DNA of 64,000 nucleotides from Pedobacter sp. SL55 (GCF_026625705.1 NZ_CP113059.1:1860001-1924000); one strand, 5' to 3'; counted from the first letter of the stretch, positions 9,089 to 20,900 are shown. Program-made: numbers and translations. The notes: generated from the sequence alone by a model not told the origin.

Positions 9089-10600
9089 ATGCCCCATTTC
9101 AACTTTTCTCAAAAAATAAGCTATAAAAACGAAATACTAGCTGGCTTAACCGTGGCGATGACGATGATACCCGAGTCGTTGTCCTTTGCTATTTTGGCTG
9201 GTTTTCCTCCGTTAATGGGTTTGTATGCTGCTTTTATTATGGGTTTGGTTACTGCTGTTTTAGGCGGTAGGCCAGGTTTGGTATCGGGTGGTGCAGGAGC
9301 AACCGTGATTACCTTAATTGCGCTAATGAAACTGCATGGTTTGGAGTATGTTTTTGCTGCGGTGGTAGTGGCAGGTATTATTCAAATTGCAGTTGGTTGG
9401 TTTAAGTTGGGGAAATTCATCCGGCTGGTGCCGCAATCTGTAATGTATGGTTTTGTTAATGGCTTGGCAATCGTGATTTTTATGTCACAGTTAACCCAGT
9501 TTAAAGTGCAAGGAACAGAAGAATGGTTAAGTGGTACACCTTTATATACCATGGTGGGCTTAACGGCACTTACGATATTGGTGGTTTGGTTGTGGCCTAA
9601 AATTACCAAGGCAGTGCCAGCATCGTTAGTGGCTATTATGGTGGTTTTTGCACTTGTACTTGTATTTGGCATACACACCAAAACGGTAAGTGATATTGCT
9701 TCTGTAGCTGGCGGCTTTCCTCCGTTTCATATTCCAGAAGTGCCTTTTACTTTTGAAACCTTGAAAATTGTTTTTCCCTTTGGGTTAATTATGGCGATGG
9801 TAGGTTTAACCGAAGGTTTGCTGACCTTAAATTTGGTAGATGAAATTGTGGGCAACAAAGGCGATGGTAACAAAGAAAGTGTGGCGCAAGGTACGGCCAA
9901 TATTTTAAATGGTTTCTTTTTTGGCATGGGCGGTTGCCCCATGATTGCACAAACTTTGGTTAATCTTTCTGCCGGAGCGAGAGCCAGGTTGTCTGCAATT
10001 ATTGGTGCTTTAACTATTTTGCTGATTATTTTGGTTGGTGCACCCGTGATTGGAAAATTGCCTATGGCTGCGCTAACTGGTGTGATGATGATGGTGGCAG
10101 TGACCACCTTCGAATGGAGCAGTTTCCGTATCATCAATAAAATGCCTAAGGCTGATATTTTTATTGGGGTAGTGGTGGCTGCGGTTACTGTTTTTCTACA
10201 TAATTTAGCGCTAGCGGTACTTATTGGCGTAATTCTATCTGCTTTGGTATTTGCTTGGGAAAGCGCCCGACGAATTAGAGCAAGAAAATACATCGATGAG
10301 GATGGTGTGAAGCATTACGAAATCTACGGTCCGCTGTTTTTCGGTTCTACCACTGCATTTCTAGAAAAGTTCGATTTACAGGAAGACCCAGCAGAAATTG
10401 TGATTGATTTTAAAGAAAGTAGAATTGCAGATATGAGTGCTATTGACGCAGTGCATAAAATTACCGACCGTTATCGTAAGCTGGATAAATCTGTTACGTT
10501 AAAACATTTAAGTGCGGATAGTAGGAAATTGTTGAGAAATGCCGCAGGGGCGATTGAAGTGAACATAGATGATCCTATTTACGCAGTGGCGGATAGGTAA
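9089..10600 (+). CDS. SulP family anion transporter with STAS domain
   Basis: Inner-membrane secondary transporter (SLC26/SulP), typically for sulfate, bicarbonate or dicarboxylates. 503 residues from the ATG at 9089; the upstream TTG frame is rejected because it lies inside the promoter. The N-terminal region has the SulP signature: GLTVAMTMIPESLSFAILAG, then PPLMGLYAAFIMGLVTAVLGG, and roughly 10-12 membrane segments to about residue 400. The C-terminal STAS domain (about 405-500) is shown by YGPLFFGSTTAFLEKF and IVIDFKESRIADMSAIDAVHKI. The conserved Glu/Pro near TM1 is present. The substrate cannot be inferred; no carbonic anhydrase gene or sulfate-assimilation gene is adjacent. Confidence 0.9.
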   Translation: MPHFNFSQKISYKNEILAGLTVAMTMIPESLSFAILAGFPPLMGLYAAFIMGLVTAVLGGRPGLVSGGAGATVITLIALMKLHGLEYVFAAVVVAGIIQIAVGWFKLGKFIRLVPQSVMYGFVNGLAIVIFMSQLTQFKVQGTEEWLSGTPLYTMVGLTALTILVVWLWPKITKAVPASLVAIMVVFALVLVFGIHTKTVSDIASVAGGFPPFHIPEVPFTFETLKIVFPFGLIMAMVGLTEGLLTLNLVDEIVGNKGDGNKESVAQGTANILNGFFFGMGGCPMIAQTLVNLSAGARARLSAIIGALTILLIILVGAPVIGKLPMAALTGVMMMVAVTTFEWSSFRIINKMPKADIFIGVVVAAVTVFLHNLALAVLIGVILSALVFAWESARRIRARKYIDEDGVKHYEIYGPLFFGSTTAFLEKFDLQEDPAEIVIDFKESRIADMSAIDAVHKITDRYRKLDKSVTLKHLSADSRKLLRNAAGAIEVNIDDPIYAVADR

Positions 10601-10655
10601 TGTTATGATTGGTGGATGCGATAATTAGCTAATGATTGCTCACTGTATAAAAAAA

Positions 10656-10748
10656 CCGTCATTTCGATGAGGAAGAATGACGAAGAGAAATCTAATAAGA
10701 TATTAACTAATCGCTAGATTTCTCCTCGTGCCTCGTTCGAAATGACGG
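10656..10748. repeat. Long palindromic intergenic element (CCGTCATTTCGA type)
   Basis: Outer arms CCGTCATTTCGA (10656-10667) and TCGAAATGACGG (10737-10748) are exact complements. Inner arms GAGAAATCTA (10685-10694) and TAGATTTCTC (10715-10724) are also exact. The whole 93-base element can form one interrupted hairpin. It lies between the convergent sulP and fabV genes, where it may terminate both transcripts. Similar elements are widespread in Bacteroidota genomes as far as I recall. Confidence 0.65.
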
Positions 10749-10794
10749 CCAAATCAGCTAATTAGCATATTCACTAATTAGCTAATTCAAAATA

Positions 10795-11997
10795 CTATGC
10801 TTCTGCCTTCTGCAAACCAGGTATCTCTACCATTTCATTTGCATCGGCAGCGTAATCAACACCAGCCACATCAAACCCAAAAAGGTTTAAGAAATCTTTT
10901 TTATAACCCGCTAAATCGCCTGTTTGAGGTAAAGTGTCGGTATCGGCAGTTTTCCAAAGTTCGGCAACTGCAGCTTGTACATCATCCTGCATTTCCCAAT
11001 CGTCAATTCTGATACGACCTTTTTCGTCAACAGGAACATCGCCGCCAGTATACAAACGTTGAGCAAACAAACGCTCAATTTGTTCGATGCAACCTTCGTG
11101 TAAACCTTTTTCTTTCATGGTTTTGTACAAGAAAGAAATATACAAAGGAATAACTGGAATAGCCGAACTTGCTTGTGTAACCAACGCTTTGTTTACAGAA
11201 ACATAAGCCTTTCCGTTCAAATCAGCTAATTTATCGCTAATGGTAAAAGCCGTAGCCTCTAAATGATCTTTCGCTCTGCCAATAGTTCCTTTTCGGTAAA
11301 CTGCTTCGGTAACTGCAGGGCCAATGTACGAGTAAGCAACTGTAATAGCACCTTCGGCCAATACACCAGCAGCTTTCATGTCATCTATCCACATTTCCCA
11401 ATCTTCGCCGCCCATTACCGCAACTGTATTTTCAATTTCTTCTTCGTTTGCAGGTTCAATAGTTACTGTAGAAACAATGCCCGTGTGGAAATCAACTGTT
11501 TTATCAGAGAAAGTACCACCAATTGGTTTTAGCGTAGAACGATGGGTAATACCAGTTTTTGGGTTAGTTCTCACTGGAGAAGCCAAGCTGTAGATAATCA
11601 AATCTACCTGGCCCAAATCAGCTTTAATTAAATCGATAGTTTGTTGTTTTACCTCGTTAGAAAAGGCATCGCCATTGATGCTTTTTGCGTATAAACCATC
11701 TGTTTGTGCTTGTTTTTCAAAAGCGGCAGTATTGTACCAACCTGGCGAAGCGGTTTTACCTTCTTTAGGTTCTTTTTCGAAATAAACACCAATTGTAGCA
11801 GCACCAGAGCCGTAAGCTGCAGTAATACGTGAAGCCAAACCAAAGCCTGTAGAAGCACCAATTACCAAAACTCTTTTTGGGCCGTTGTTAGCCCCCTTAG
11901 ATTTTACATATTCAATTTGGTTTTTTACGTTTTGTGCAGCCCCATCTGGATGAGCTGTTAAACAAATAAAACCACGCATTCTAGGTTCAATAATCAT
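10795..11997 (-). CDS. fabV: Trans-2-enoyl-CoA/ACP reductase FabV
   Basis: NADH-dependent enoyl reductase that completes the elongation cycle of fatty acid synthesis; the FabV type is usually triclosan-tolerant. 400 residues, the normal length. The N-terminus MIIEPRMRGFICLTAHPDG matches FabV proteins closely, fixing the start. The NADH site is VLVIGASTGFGLASRI (about 44-58). The catalytic pair of the Y-x8-K type is Y234 (EAVYRK) and K243 (GRAK). NNGPKRVLVIG and NPKTGITHRS are further family marks. It is monocistronic and has a full consensus promoter (12041-12072). Fatty acyl chains made here could feed the sphingolipid locus, though no direct link is shown. Confidence 0.95.
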   Translation of the reverse strand: MIIEPRMRGFICLTAHPDGAAQNVKNQIEYVKSKGANNGPKRVLVIGASTGFGLASRITAAYGSGAATIGVYFEKEPKEGKTASPGWYNTAAFEKQAQTDGLYAKSINGDAFSNEVKQQTIDLIKADLGQVDLIIYSLASPVRTNPKTGITHRSTLKPIGGTFSDKTVDFHTGIVSTVTIEPANEEEIENTVAVMGGEDWEMWIDDMKAAGVLAEGAITVAYSYIGPAVTEAVYRKGTIGRAKDHLEATAFTISDKLADLNGKAYVSVNKALVTQASSAIPVIPLYISFLYKTMKEKGLHEGCIEQIERLFAQRLYTGGDVPVDEKGRIRIDDWEMQDDVQAAVAELWKTADTDTLPQTGDLAGYKKDFLNLFGFDVAGVDYAADANEMVEIPGLQKAEA

Positions 11998-12040
11998 AAT
12001 ATTGTTTTGTTATAAATAGGGCTAGCCCATAATCCAAGTT

Positions 12041-12072
12041 CAAAGCTATTCTTAATTTTTGGGGAATGCAAA
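12041..12072 (-). promoter_or_regulatory. Consensus Bacteroidota promoter of fabV
   Basis: TTTG (12069-12072) and TAGCTTTG (12041-12048) on the minus strand are separated by 20 bases, matching the TTTG-N19-21-TAnnTTTG consensus at all fixed positions. The expected transcript start is near 12035, giving a leader of about 35-40 bases before the fabV ATG at 11997. Confidence 0.75.
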
Positions 12073-12211
12073 TTGGACTGGTTTTAAAAAGGTTAAGATC
12101 ATTTGGGTTTGTGTTTATGGATTTTGAAAATCAGGGTTTTAAGGTTTTATTAAGATTGTTTTACAACTTTTTTGAGTAATGTTCTTATCTTAGAGTACCA
12201 AACAAACATCT

Positions 12212-14059
12212 GTGAAGTATCTATATCTGTTGGTTTTAGTTTTTCTCGGCTTAACCTTTCCTGTTTTTGCCCAATGGGATAATAGCTATCAAAAAGGGAA
12301 AGTTTTTGATTCGTTGTATGTTTCTTACATTTCAGATGTCAAAAATCGCCCAGCTATAGAAGCTCTGCTAAATAAACAATACCAAGAAGCCAAAGATGAA
12401 GAAGTACTAGGTTTTATTAAAGTAGTTAAATTTTGCGTAACGGTAGGTAGTGGCGCCACTTCAAATGAAATGGATAAGTTTGTGGAGCATGTGCTGAAAA
12501 ACTATAAGCAGTTTCCGAATTTACAAGCTAGAGCGCTACATACCGTAGGTTATCATTATTTTATTGGAGAGTTAAATTACGAGAAGGCTTTTAATTCTTA
12601 TGGTAGGTTAGAGAAATTACTTGAGGTTTATAATGAAAAAGAGATTACCGATTATGCCAACTATTGTGCAAACATTATTACCGCCTATTATAAATTTGAA
12701 GATTTTGGAAAGGCCATTAAAATGGGCAAAAGATGTCTAAAAATAGCCGAAAACAAATGGTATCTGTATAACACTATAGGTTTGTGCTATAAGGGCTTAG
12801 CTAATGTAGATTCTTCTTTTGTTTACTTTGGTAAAGCTTTAGAAGAAGCCAAGAAGAAGAAAATGGCAGATGTTTATAGAACAATTGCACTAGGTAACAT
12901 TGGCTATAATTATTACTTGTTAAAAGATTACAGCAAGGCTAAGCCGCTCATAGAAACAGACCTCAATGGTGGATTGAAATTAAAAGATCCTGGTTTGATA
13001 TCTGGTGCGGCTACGCCATTGGCAGATATTTTTTTAGCAGAAGGGAATGTGGTTAAGGCTAAAGCAATGCTTAAGCTGGCCAGAAATGGTATTGCCGAAA
13101 GTAAACAACTCGAAAGGTTAGAAAAGCTTTTTCCTGTACAAAGTAAATATTACGAGTTGCTCGGGGATACAGAACAAGCCTTGGCTTATCGAGATTCGAG
13201 TATCAAAGCAATTAAGCGAAACGATTCTGTTTTTAACGGGCTTTTGGTAATGCGGGTGCAGCAAAAAAACCATTTGGAAAAAATAGCGGAAGAAAAAAGC
13301 AAGCTTGAAAGCTACCGTAAAGTTTCTCAAATTAGACTTTGGACTATTGTCGTGTTTTTCTTTTTGGTAGTGTTGATTTTCTTCATCATTAGGGCTTACA
13401 GGTTACAAAGAGGTAAGGATAAGAAAAAAATTGAAGAGCTCAATCGTATCATCGAACTTAGAGAGCGGCTTAGTGCAGATATGCACGACGATGTGGGTAG
13501 CACTTTAAGTAGTATATCTCTTTATACACATTCGCTCATTATGCAATCTCCCGAAGATCAACAGAAATCTACATTGGAAAAGATCAAAAAAAATGCGCAA
13601 GATGTACAAGAAAGCATTAGTGATATTATATGGAGTGTAAATCCGAATATGGATACGATGGAACAGACCATTGCAAGGATGAGGGCTTTTGGAGCAGATT
13701 TGGCAGAATGTGCCGGAATTTGTTTTGATTTTGAGGTTAAGGGATCTATGATAGTGCAGCCTTTAACAATGGTAGTTAGGAAAAATTTATACCTTATTTA
13801 TAAAGAAGCTGTAAATAATGCTGTAAAATATAGTGGAGGAACTAAGTTGGTGGCAGTTTTAGATATAAATGAGGCAGGTTTCAGCTTGAAAATTGCAGAC
13901 AATGGAAGTGGATTTGATAATTCTGTAGTAAATGTTGGGAATGGATTGCTAAACATGAAACGAAGGGCAGAAGAAATAGGAGGGAAATTGCAAATAGCTA
14001 CAGCATTAGGTAAAGGAACCCATTTACTTTTAACCTTTAGTGGTTTTAGGAGTAGCTAA
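12212..14059 (+). CDS. TPR-containing sensor histidine kinase (HisKA_3, NarX/DesK type)
   Basis: Membrane kinase of 615 residues. A signal peptide (MKYLYLLVLVFLGLTFPVFAQ) leads a periplasmic TPR region (about 60-340), then a coiled segment, one membrane helix (about 372-392, LWTIVVFFFLVVLIFFIIRAY) and a cytoplasmic kinase. The phosphoacceptor is H425 in RLSADMHDDVGSTLSSIS, the HisKA_3 form that pairs with LuxR-type regulators. The HATPase has an N box (YKEAVNNAVKYSGG), G1 (IADNGSGFD) and G2 (GNGLLNMKRRAEEIGG). The start is a GTG; no ATG gives a better signal peptide. The regulator gene follows after 80 bases and is almost certainly its partner. The signal sensed is unknown. Confidence 0.9.
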   Translation: MKYLYLLVLVFLGLTFPVFAQWDNSYQKGKVFDSLYVSYISDVKNRPAIEALLNKQYQEAKDEEVLGFIKVVKFCVTVGSGATSNEMDKFVEHVLKNYKQFPNLQARALHTVGYHYFIGELNYEKAFNSYGRLEKLLEVYNEKEITDYANYCANIITAYYKFEDFGKAIKMGKRCLKIAENKWYLYNTIGLCYKGLANVDSSFVYFGKALEEAKKKKMADVYRTIALGNIGYNYYLLKDYSKAKPLIETDLNGGLKLKDPGLISGAATPLADIFLAEGNVVKAKAMLKLARNGIAESKQLERLEKLFPVQSKYYELLGDTEQALAYRDSSIKAIKRNDSVFNGLLVMRVQQKNHLEKIAEEKSKLESYRKVSQIRLWTIVVFFFLVVLIFFIIRAYRLQRGKDKKKIEELNRIIELRERLSADMHDDVGSTLSSISLYTHSLIMQSPEDQQKSTLEKIKKNAQDVQESISDIIWSVNPNMDTMEQTIARMRAFGADLAECAGICFDFEVKGSMIVQPLTMVVRKNLYLIYKEAVNNAVKYSGGTKLVAVLDINEAGFSLKIADNGSGFDNSVVNVGNGLLNMKRRAEEIGGKLQIATALGKGTHLLLTFSGFRSS

Positions 14060-14139
14060 TTATAGTAACTGTTTAATCTTGGCATGGTTATAGTTCAGTA
14101 TTGTATAATAAAGTTTTAACTAGCTGAAATTGTAAAAGG

Positions 14140-14780
14140 GTGGATAATCAAATAAAAAAGCGGGTCGTTATTTTTGATGATGACCAAACGAGAAGGGATA
14201 GCTTAACCATGCTGCTTAACATGTGTAACGATATGGAGTGTGTAGGTGCCTTTGTGAGTGCGGCAAATGCTGTTGCTAATGTACAAGCCACACAGCCAGA
14301 TATGGTGCTCATGGATATTGATATGCCACTTGGAGATGGCATTACTGGCACTAAAAAAATAAAGCAAAATTTTCCAGACCTGATTGTAATTATGCAAACT
14401 GTTTTTGATGATAGCCAGCATATTTTTGAAGCGATTAAGGCTGGTGCCAACGGTTATTTACTGAAAAAGACATCTCCTGATAAACTTTTAGAGCAAATTA
14501 GAGAAGCTTTTCAGGGTGGTGCACCTATGACGGGAGCGGTGGCTATTAAAGTGCTAGATTTTTTAGGGAAGAACCAATTCCTACTTCTTACGATTTAACT
14601 GAAAAGGAAAAAAATATCCTAAAACTGTTGGTAGAAGGCCATAGCTATAAAATGATAGCTGCTAAAAGTGGGATATCTTATTTTACGGTATGCAACCACA
14701 TCAAAAAAATCTATGATAAGTTACATGTAAACAGCGCAACCGAAGCTGTTGGTATGGCCATAAAACAAAGGTTGGTATAA
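14140..14780 (+). CDS. LuxR/NarL-type response regulator, interrupted by a -1 frameshift
   Basis: Partner of the preceding kinase. Frame 1 from a GTG at 14140 encodes a receiver domain (VVIFDDDQTRRDSL; phosphoacceptor D59 in VLMDIDMP; ANGYLLKKTSPDKLL) and then stops at 14598. The LuxR DNA-binding domain continues in the -1 frame: LTEKEKNILKLLVEGHSYK, then KSGISYFTVCNHIKKIYDKL, ending at 14780. The two parts join without loss if the ribosome slips back one base at T_TTT_TTA (14559-14565), or if the T6 run were T7. So this is a frameshift mutation, a sequencing error in the T-run, or programmed -1 frameshifting yielding a receiver-only protein plus a full regulator. The sequence alone cannot decide. 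Confidence 0.8.
14559..14565 (+). other. Candidate -1 frameshift heptamer T_TTT_TTA in the response regulator gene
   Basis: In the zero frame the codons are GAT TTT TTA GGG; the phase X_XXY_YYZ is exactly that of a canonical -1 slippery site, followed by GGGAAG. The -1 frame is open into the HTH domain. Only weak pairing (GGAA with TTCC, AAGAA with TTCTT) is seen downstream, and no Shine-Dalgarno at the spacing used by dnaX lies upstream, so stimulation is doubtful. Confidence 0.4.
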
Positions 14781-14970
14781 AAAAAAGTATCAATTTAGCT
14801 ATTAATTTATTGGTCAATTCTCTTGGTTTGTCAAGTTTTCTGTAGCTAGTTTTAGCTATTGATGTCAAATTTTGTTTGTGTTTTATTTGTCGTTAGACAA
14901 GTTGTGTCTGCTTTGTGTGTTTTTGCAAAGGTAGATTTCGCTTTTTTAACAAAATATTTCACTAATTGAC

Positions 14971-17900
14971 ATGTTAAAACGCTACAAAATTGGCTTATCG
15001 CCTTTAAGTCTCTCTATCTCTAAAAGTAAATTGAATTTTACTGGATTTTTATTCCTTGTGATTTTGGTTTTTTGTGGTGCAACTCCTTTTGGGGTTATGG
15101 CGCAGCAAAAACCAAATATTAGCTATGCCCAAAGTAGTTTTACTTTTACTAAAGGTATTACCGTAAGTGGTTTTTCTGGGCCGAGTAACAGTGGTGGCAC
15201 AGTGCCCGCCAAAATTAGGGGCGGCGTAGAGGAGTCCGTTGGCTTGGGCGAATACAACGCCAGCAAAATCAGCAAAACTGGAGATGGTAACTTAATCTCT
15301 CTTTTATTAGGTACCGACAAGATACAAGAGGTAAACCTAACTTCAAAAACCATAACTAGAACACGCGACAAGAGAGATAAGCCTTGGGCGGTAGTGAAAG
15401 ATAGCAAAGGAAATGTATACTGGACTGAAACAGGCTCATATAAAGTTATTGCCAATCCTGATGCGCAAGATGCAATTAGCTATGCCAGTCAGGGTTTGGC
15501 TATTGGGGGCGAGATTGCACCTGGTAAATTGGGTTCGGCGCTTTCTTTCTATAACAACGTAAGTGACCTTTATTCGGCTTTTACTGGTGGGGGAGATTTG
15601 TTACGTGATGTAAGTGGCGTAGAAGAACCTCCTAAATATATCCTAGAATTTTCTGGAAGAATTTACAAACTGGCTCCCGGTGCTGCCGAACCTACTGTTT
15701 TTTTAGATAAAGTTCAAGTGCCAACAGGTTTGGCTATAGATCAAAACGATAATCTTTTTGTATCATGCTTTACTGCTAATTTTACAGTTAAGGGAGGCAT
15801 ATCTTTCTCGGGCGGGTCTATTGAAAAAGTAGATGATGAGGAGGGCACCTACAACGCAAAGATCATCAAAGTTACGCCTACCGCTCAGGTAAGTGATGTA
15901 GGTACATGGACAGGGATTGATTACCCTAACCAGATTGGGATTGATGCCCAAGGCAACTTAACCGTGATGTACAATTATGGTAACAACATGGAAGACATCG
16001 GCTTTGCCAGGATAAGAAAATATCCGGTAGGGCAAAGTACCGGGGACACTTATAAAACTGCTACCTTTTTATTTCAGGCTGGCACTAGGTTGGATCAAAA
16101 TAGACCCGTTTACCAAGATTTAGCGGTAGACGCTGCCGGAAATGTTTACTTGTCTGATTTTTATGCGGATAAGATCTGGATGTTGCCGGTAGGGGGAACT
16201 TCTTCAAACGATTTGCAGGTTTTCTCTCAAAATGCGCTTTCGCCAGTTGCACTTTATATAGATGCCACTAACAACCAGCTTTGGGTTAAGGAAGGTAAAT
16301 TTGTGAGCACTGGAGCCATCAAAAAATTAAGTTTGTATGGTTATAGTGTAAGCCCAAGCTTGCCTACGGGGTTAACCTTAAATACCAATGGTACAATTAG
16401 CGGTACGGCTAGTGCAGTAAGTGCAAATAAGCAATATGCCATTGTTGCTAGTAATGCGGCAGGTTATGCCAAAACAAATATCAATATAGAGGTAAAACAG
16501 ATAGCGGCGCCACAATTGAGTTATGCCACTTCTACTTATAATTTACCCATTGCTCAAGCGGCAAATATTCCTACGCCAAACAATAGTGGCGGCTCGTTTA
16601 ACCAACAAATTGGCCCTTTAACGGTAGCCGATGTTTATAAAGGCGGAACCAAAATGCAGGGCTTTGCGTTTGATGGCAACGGCAATAAGTTTTTTGTACA
16701 GCCAGATTCGAGCCGTATCATAAAGATAGATGCTACTGGAAAAGCCTCTGTTTTCTTGTCTAACCTTAACAAACCATCTGATATTGCAATAGATAGAAAC
16801 AACGGAACTTTTTATTTCTCGCAAATTAACGGTAACGAAGTAAGTTTAAGTGCCATGTATGCTGGCTTTGATCGTCCAACGGATTTAACCAAAGGCTCTG
16901 TAGCTGGTTTAGCTATAGATGCCAGCGGAAATGTGTACACCGCTTTGCAGGGCAATGGAGATATCTATAAGTTTACTCCAGCTACGGCACAATATTTAAA
17001 AATAGTTACAGGTTTAAATCAGCCTAAAAGTATTGCCATATCTGGCGATAACCTTTATATCTTAAACATTTATGGGTTATTGCAAAAAACATCATTAAGT
17101 AATCCGGGTACGCCTACCACAGTGGCTACGGTTACCAATGGCTACGAGGTAGATGCAGATGATTATGGTAATGTATATGTAGCGGCAGCTACTTATGTGT
17201 ACAAGATTGCACCTGGCAGTACCACGCCCGAAGCTCAACACTTAAATGGTTGGTATTTTTCTGGCTTAGGTGTAGATAGGGATAACAACCTTTATGTAGC
17301 GCCAGTACAATCGGGTAGTGCCGAGTTTAAGGCGGTAAAAATTACTTCGGGTGGTTTTACCATTTCTCCGGCATTGCCAGCAGGTTTAACCTTTAATGCC
17401 AATGGTACAATTACGGGTACGCCAACAGGTATTGCCGCTTCCAAAGCGTATACGGTTAGTGCATCAAACCCTTTGGGCAGTTCTAGTGCTACGGTAAATA
17501 TTGCCGTTGTAAACGTGGCTACTACTGGTCTTCAATATACTTTTCCAACGGTGCTTAACAAAGGCGTACCAATGGCTGCGGTAACCCCAACGGTTACAGG
17601 TGGTAAGCCAGATAGCTTTAGTATTTCTCCAGCGTTGCCTGCCGGACTTTCTATGAACACCACAACAGGTGTAATTTCTGGTACGCCAAGTACTAATGAA
17701 AACAGTGCAACCTATACTATAACCGCAAATAATACTGCGGGCAATAAAACGGCAACCATTACCTTTTCGGTAAGAGAACTGCCTCCTTCATCATTACAAT
17801 ATGCCTTTGCTAGTACCACACTTAATAGAGATATAGCTGTATCGGTAACACCTACGGTTATCGCAGGTGCAGGTGTAAGTTACTCGGTAAGCCCTGCTTT

Positions 17901-20900
17901 GCCTACGGGTTTAACCCTAAATACTTCTACCGGAGCAATATCGGGAACACCTACGGTAATTACGGCGGCAAAAACATATACCATTACCGCCACCAACAAC
18001 GGTGGCAGCACTCAGCTTAACCTCAATTTATCGGTTAAGTTAGATCCACCATCAAACTTAGTGTATACATTTGACGGCAACCTACTAAGAGATGTTGTTT
18101 TTACAGCTGTAACACCAACCTACAATGGTAGTGGGGTAACTGGTTTTACTGTAAATCCGGCACTTCCGGCAGGTTTAACTTTGAACCCAACAACAGGTGT
18201 AATTTCTGGAACGCCTACTGCCATTACTACCTCAACTAATTATACAGTAACAGCCACCAATGATGCCGGCACTACAAATAGAACATTTGCTATATCCGTA
18301 AGAGTAGATCCTCCGGTTAACTTAAAGTATGATTTTGCGCATACCAACATCTTACGTAACACTACCATTCCATCGGTTACGCCTACTTATAGTGGTAGTA
18401 GGGTAGCTACTTTTACCATTAATCCGGCTTTGCCAACAGGATTAAGTATTAATGCGAGCACAGGTGTGATATCGGGTACGCCAACTGTTTTAAGTTCTTC
18501 TACCAACTATACCGTAACTGCCACTAATGATGGAGGAAAGTTTACTACAGTATCTTTCTCATTGTCGGTTACAGAATTGGCACCTACTAATTTGCAGTAT
18601 GCTTTTATAAGTTCGCAACTACTTAGAGGGCTTGAATTAGCGCAGGTTAGACCTAACTACAGCGGTGGTACAGCAACCCTGTTTACGGTAAGTCCAAGTT
18701 TGCCAAGCGGTTTAACTTTAAATAGCAGCACAGGTGTGATATCGGGTACACCAAATGCCATTACGGCAAATGCCAGTTATACAGTTACTGCAAGTAATAC
18801 GGCGGGTAGCACTACCTTTAGTTTTCCATTATTGGTAAAGGTAGATCCACCAACAAATTTACGCTACGATTTTAGGGATACCGATTTACAAAAGGATGTG
18901 TTGTTGCCAAATTATCCTCCAAAATACTCGGGCAGTCCTGCTATTTCGTTTAGCGTTAGTCCAAGCTTGCCTGCGGGTCTGTCTTTCAGTACCACCACAG
19001 GTTTAATAACGGGTACACCAACAGCTTTAAGCAGTGTAACTACGTATACCGTTACAGCTAATAATGACGGTGGTTCTACCTCTGTCTCTTTCCCGTTATC
19101 GGTTTCGCGTATTCCAATTCCAGAAATAACGTATGCTAACGATACTTATAAATTTACAAAAGGTACGCCAATCACTACTATCGCAGCACCTAATAATACT
19201 GGCGTAGTTTTTCCTCAACAGCGTATTGGCGAGGCTGTTTATACAGGCTTGGTTAGTCCAACAGGAGTGGCTACAGATCCTTTTGGTAATACCTATATCG
19301 CCGATTTTGAAGGTGGTAATATCAAGATCAAACGATTAGACAAAGGAGCTTCGCAAATGGTAGATTTTGTGACTTCTGGCGTAGGTACTACAGCAGCGTA
19401 TGATTTAGCTGCCGATGTTTCTGGAAATATTTACGTTTCGGTAGGTACGGTAATTAAAAAAATTACACCTTCTAAAGTAGTTAGCGATTTTGCTACTGGA
19501 TTAAACAATATTACAGGCCTGTTTATTGATGCCAATAATGATCTTTACGCCGCAGAATATAGTTTAGGCCAAGTTATCAAATACACAGATTGTGACGTAG
19601 CAACAAAAGCCATTAAACTTACTGGTCTTAATGTTGGCGCCACATTGGTTACTCCTGCCGAAAACCCAAGAGATATTGTGGTTGACAGACAAAAGAATAT
19701 TTATGTGCTACAAGCTAGTTTATTATCTGATAACCGTGTAGCCTTTATGTTCTTGTACAAATATTTTGCATCAGATGATTATGTGAAAGTAACCAGACAC
19801 CGAGTAATTACTTCGGTAGATTATAGCAGTTACATGATTATTGATGGTAGAGATAATTTGTATATAGGTACAGATGCAAATAGCATTATTGTGCTGAATA
19901 ACTACATAGATGGTGGTAAAAGACTGGTTTCTCAATTAACTACGGGTAAAACTAGGGGCTTGTCTTTAGATGCAGATCAAAACGCATTTTATGCACTTAG
20001 CGCAACTAATAGCGCACTTGGCAAGGCTTCTCAATTTGGCTATAATACCACAGGTCTGCCAGCTGGGTTGAGCTTAAATGCCAATGGTACCGTAACCGGA
20101 ACACCAACTAACGTTCAGTCGCAGGGTAACTTCTTAATTACTGCCTCTTCATTTTATGGTGTAAGTACCGATACCTTGAAAATTGCCGTAGTAGACACTA
20201 TTCCAAGTTTCAATTATGCACAGCCAAATCAGGTGTTAACTGCGGGTGTAAGCAATTTGAATATGGTTCCAACAAGAACCGGAGGCCCAGTTACTTCTTA
20301 CTCTGTATCGCCTACGCAATTGCCTTTAGGAATTACCTTTACACCAGCCACGGGTGCCTTTACAGGAACGCCAACAAAATTACAAGATGCGATTAGCACC
20401 TATGTAGTTTCGGCAACTAATACTGGAGGTACAGGCAAAGACACGGTTACCTTTAAGGTGGTAGATAGAGAACCAACTAACCTAGTTTATCCATCGTCTT
20501 ATGTGGCCATCATTAACCAACAATTTAAAGGTTCGGCTGGCACTACTTCTGGTGGAGCTGTAACCAAGTGGAGTATTTCGCCGGCATTGCCTGATGGTTT
20601 ATTTATTGATACCCTTAGCGGCATTATACAAGGATATCCAATAGTTACCCGTGCAGCAGCTAATTATACCGTAAAGGCCGAAAATAGTGGCGGCTTTACA
20701 ACGGCAATTGTAAATGTGGAGGTTAGGGATTTGCCACCTAACATCTCGTATGCTATTCAAAATAATTTTAAATTTAAAAAGGGAGATGCCATTACCCCAA
20801 TTGCACCGCCAGATAATGCCGGAGGGCCGATTGTATCTTACAGCATTTCTGGATTGCCTACCGGTTTAACCTTAAATGCCAACGGCTCTATCACAGGAAC

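Noticed and set aside
9727..10293. A 188-residue antisense frame inside sulP
   Set aside because: It mirrors the hydrophobic codons of a membrane protein on the other strand, has no recognisable motif and no promoter, and sulP is certain.
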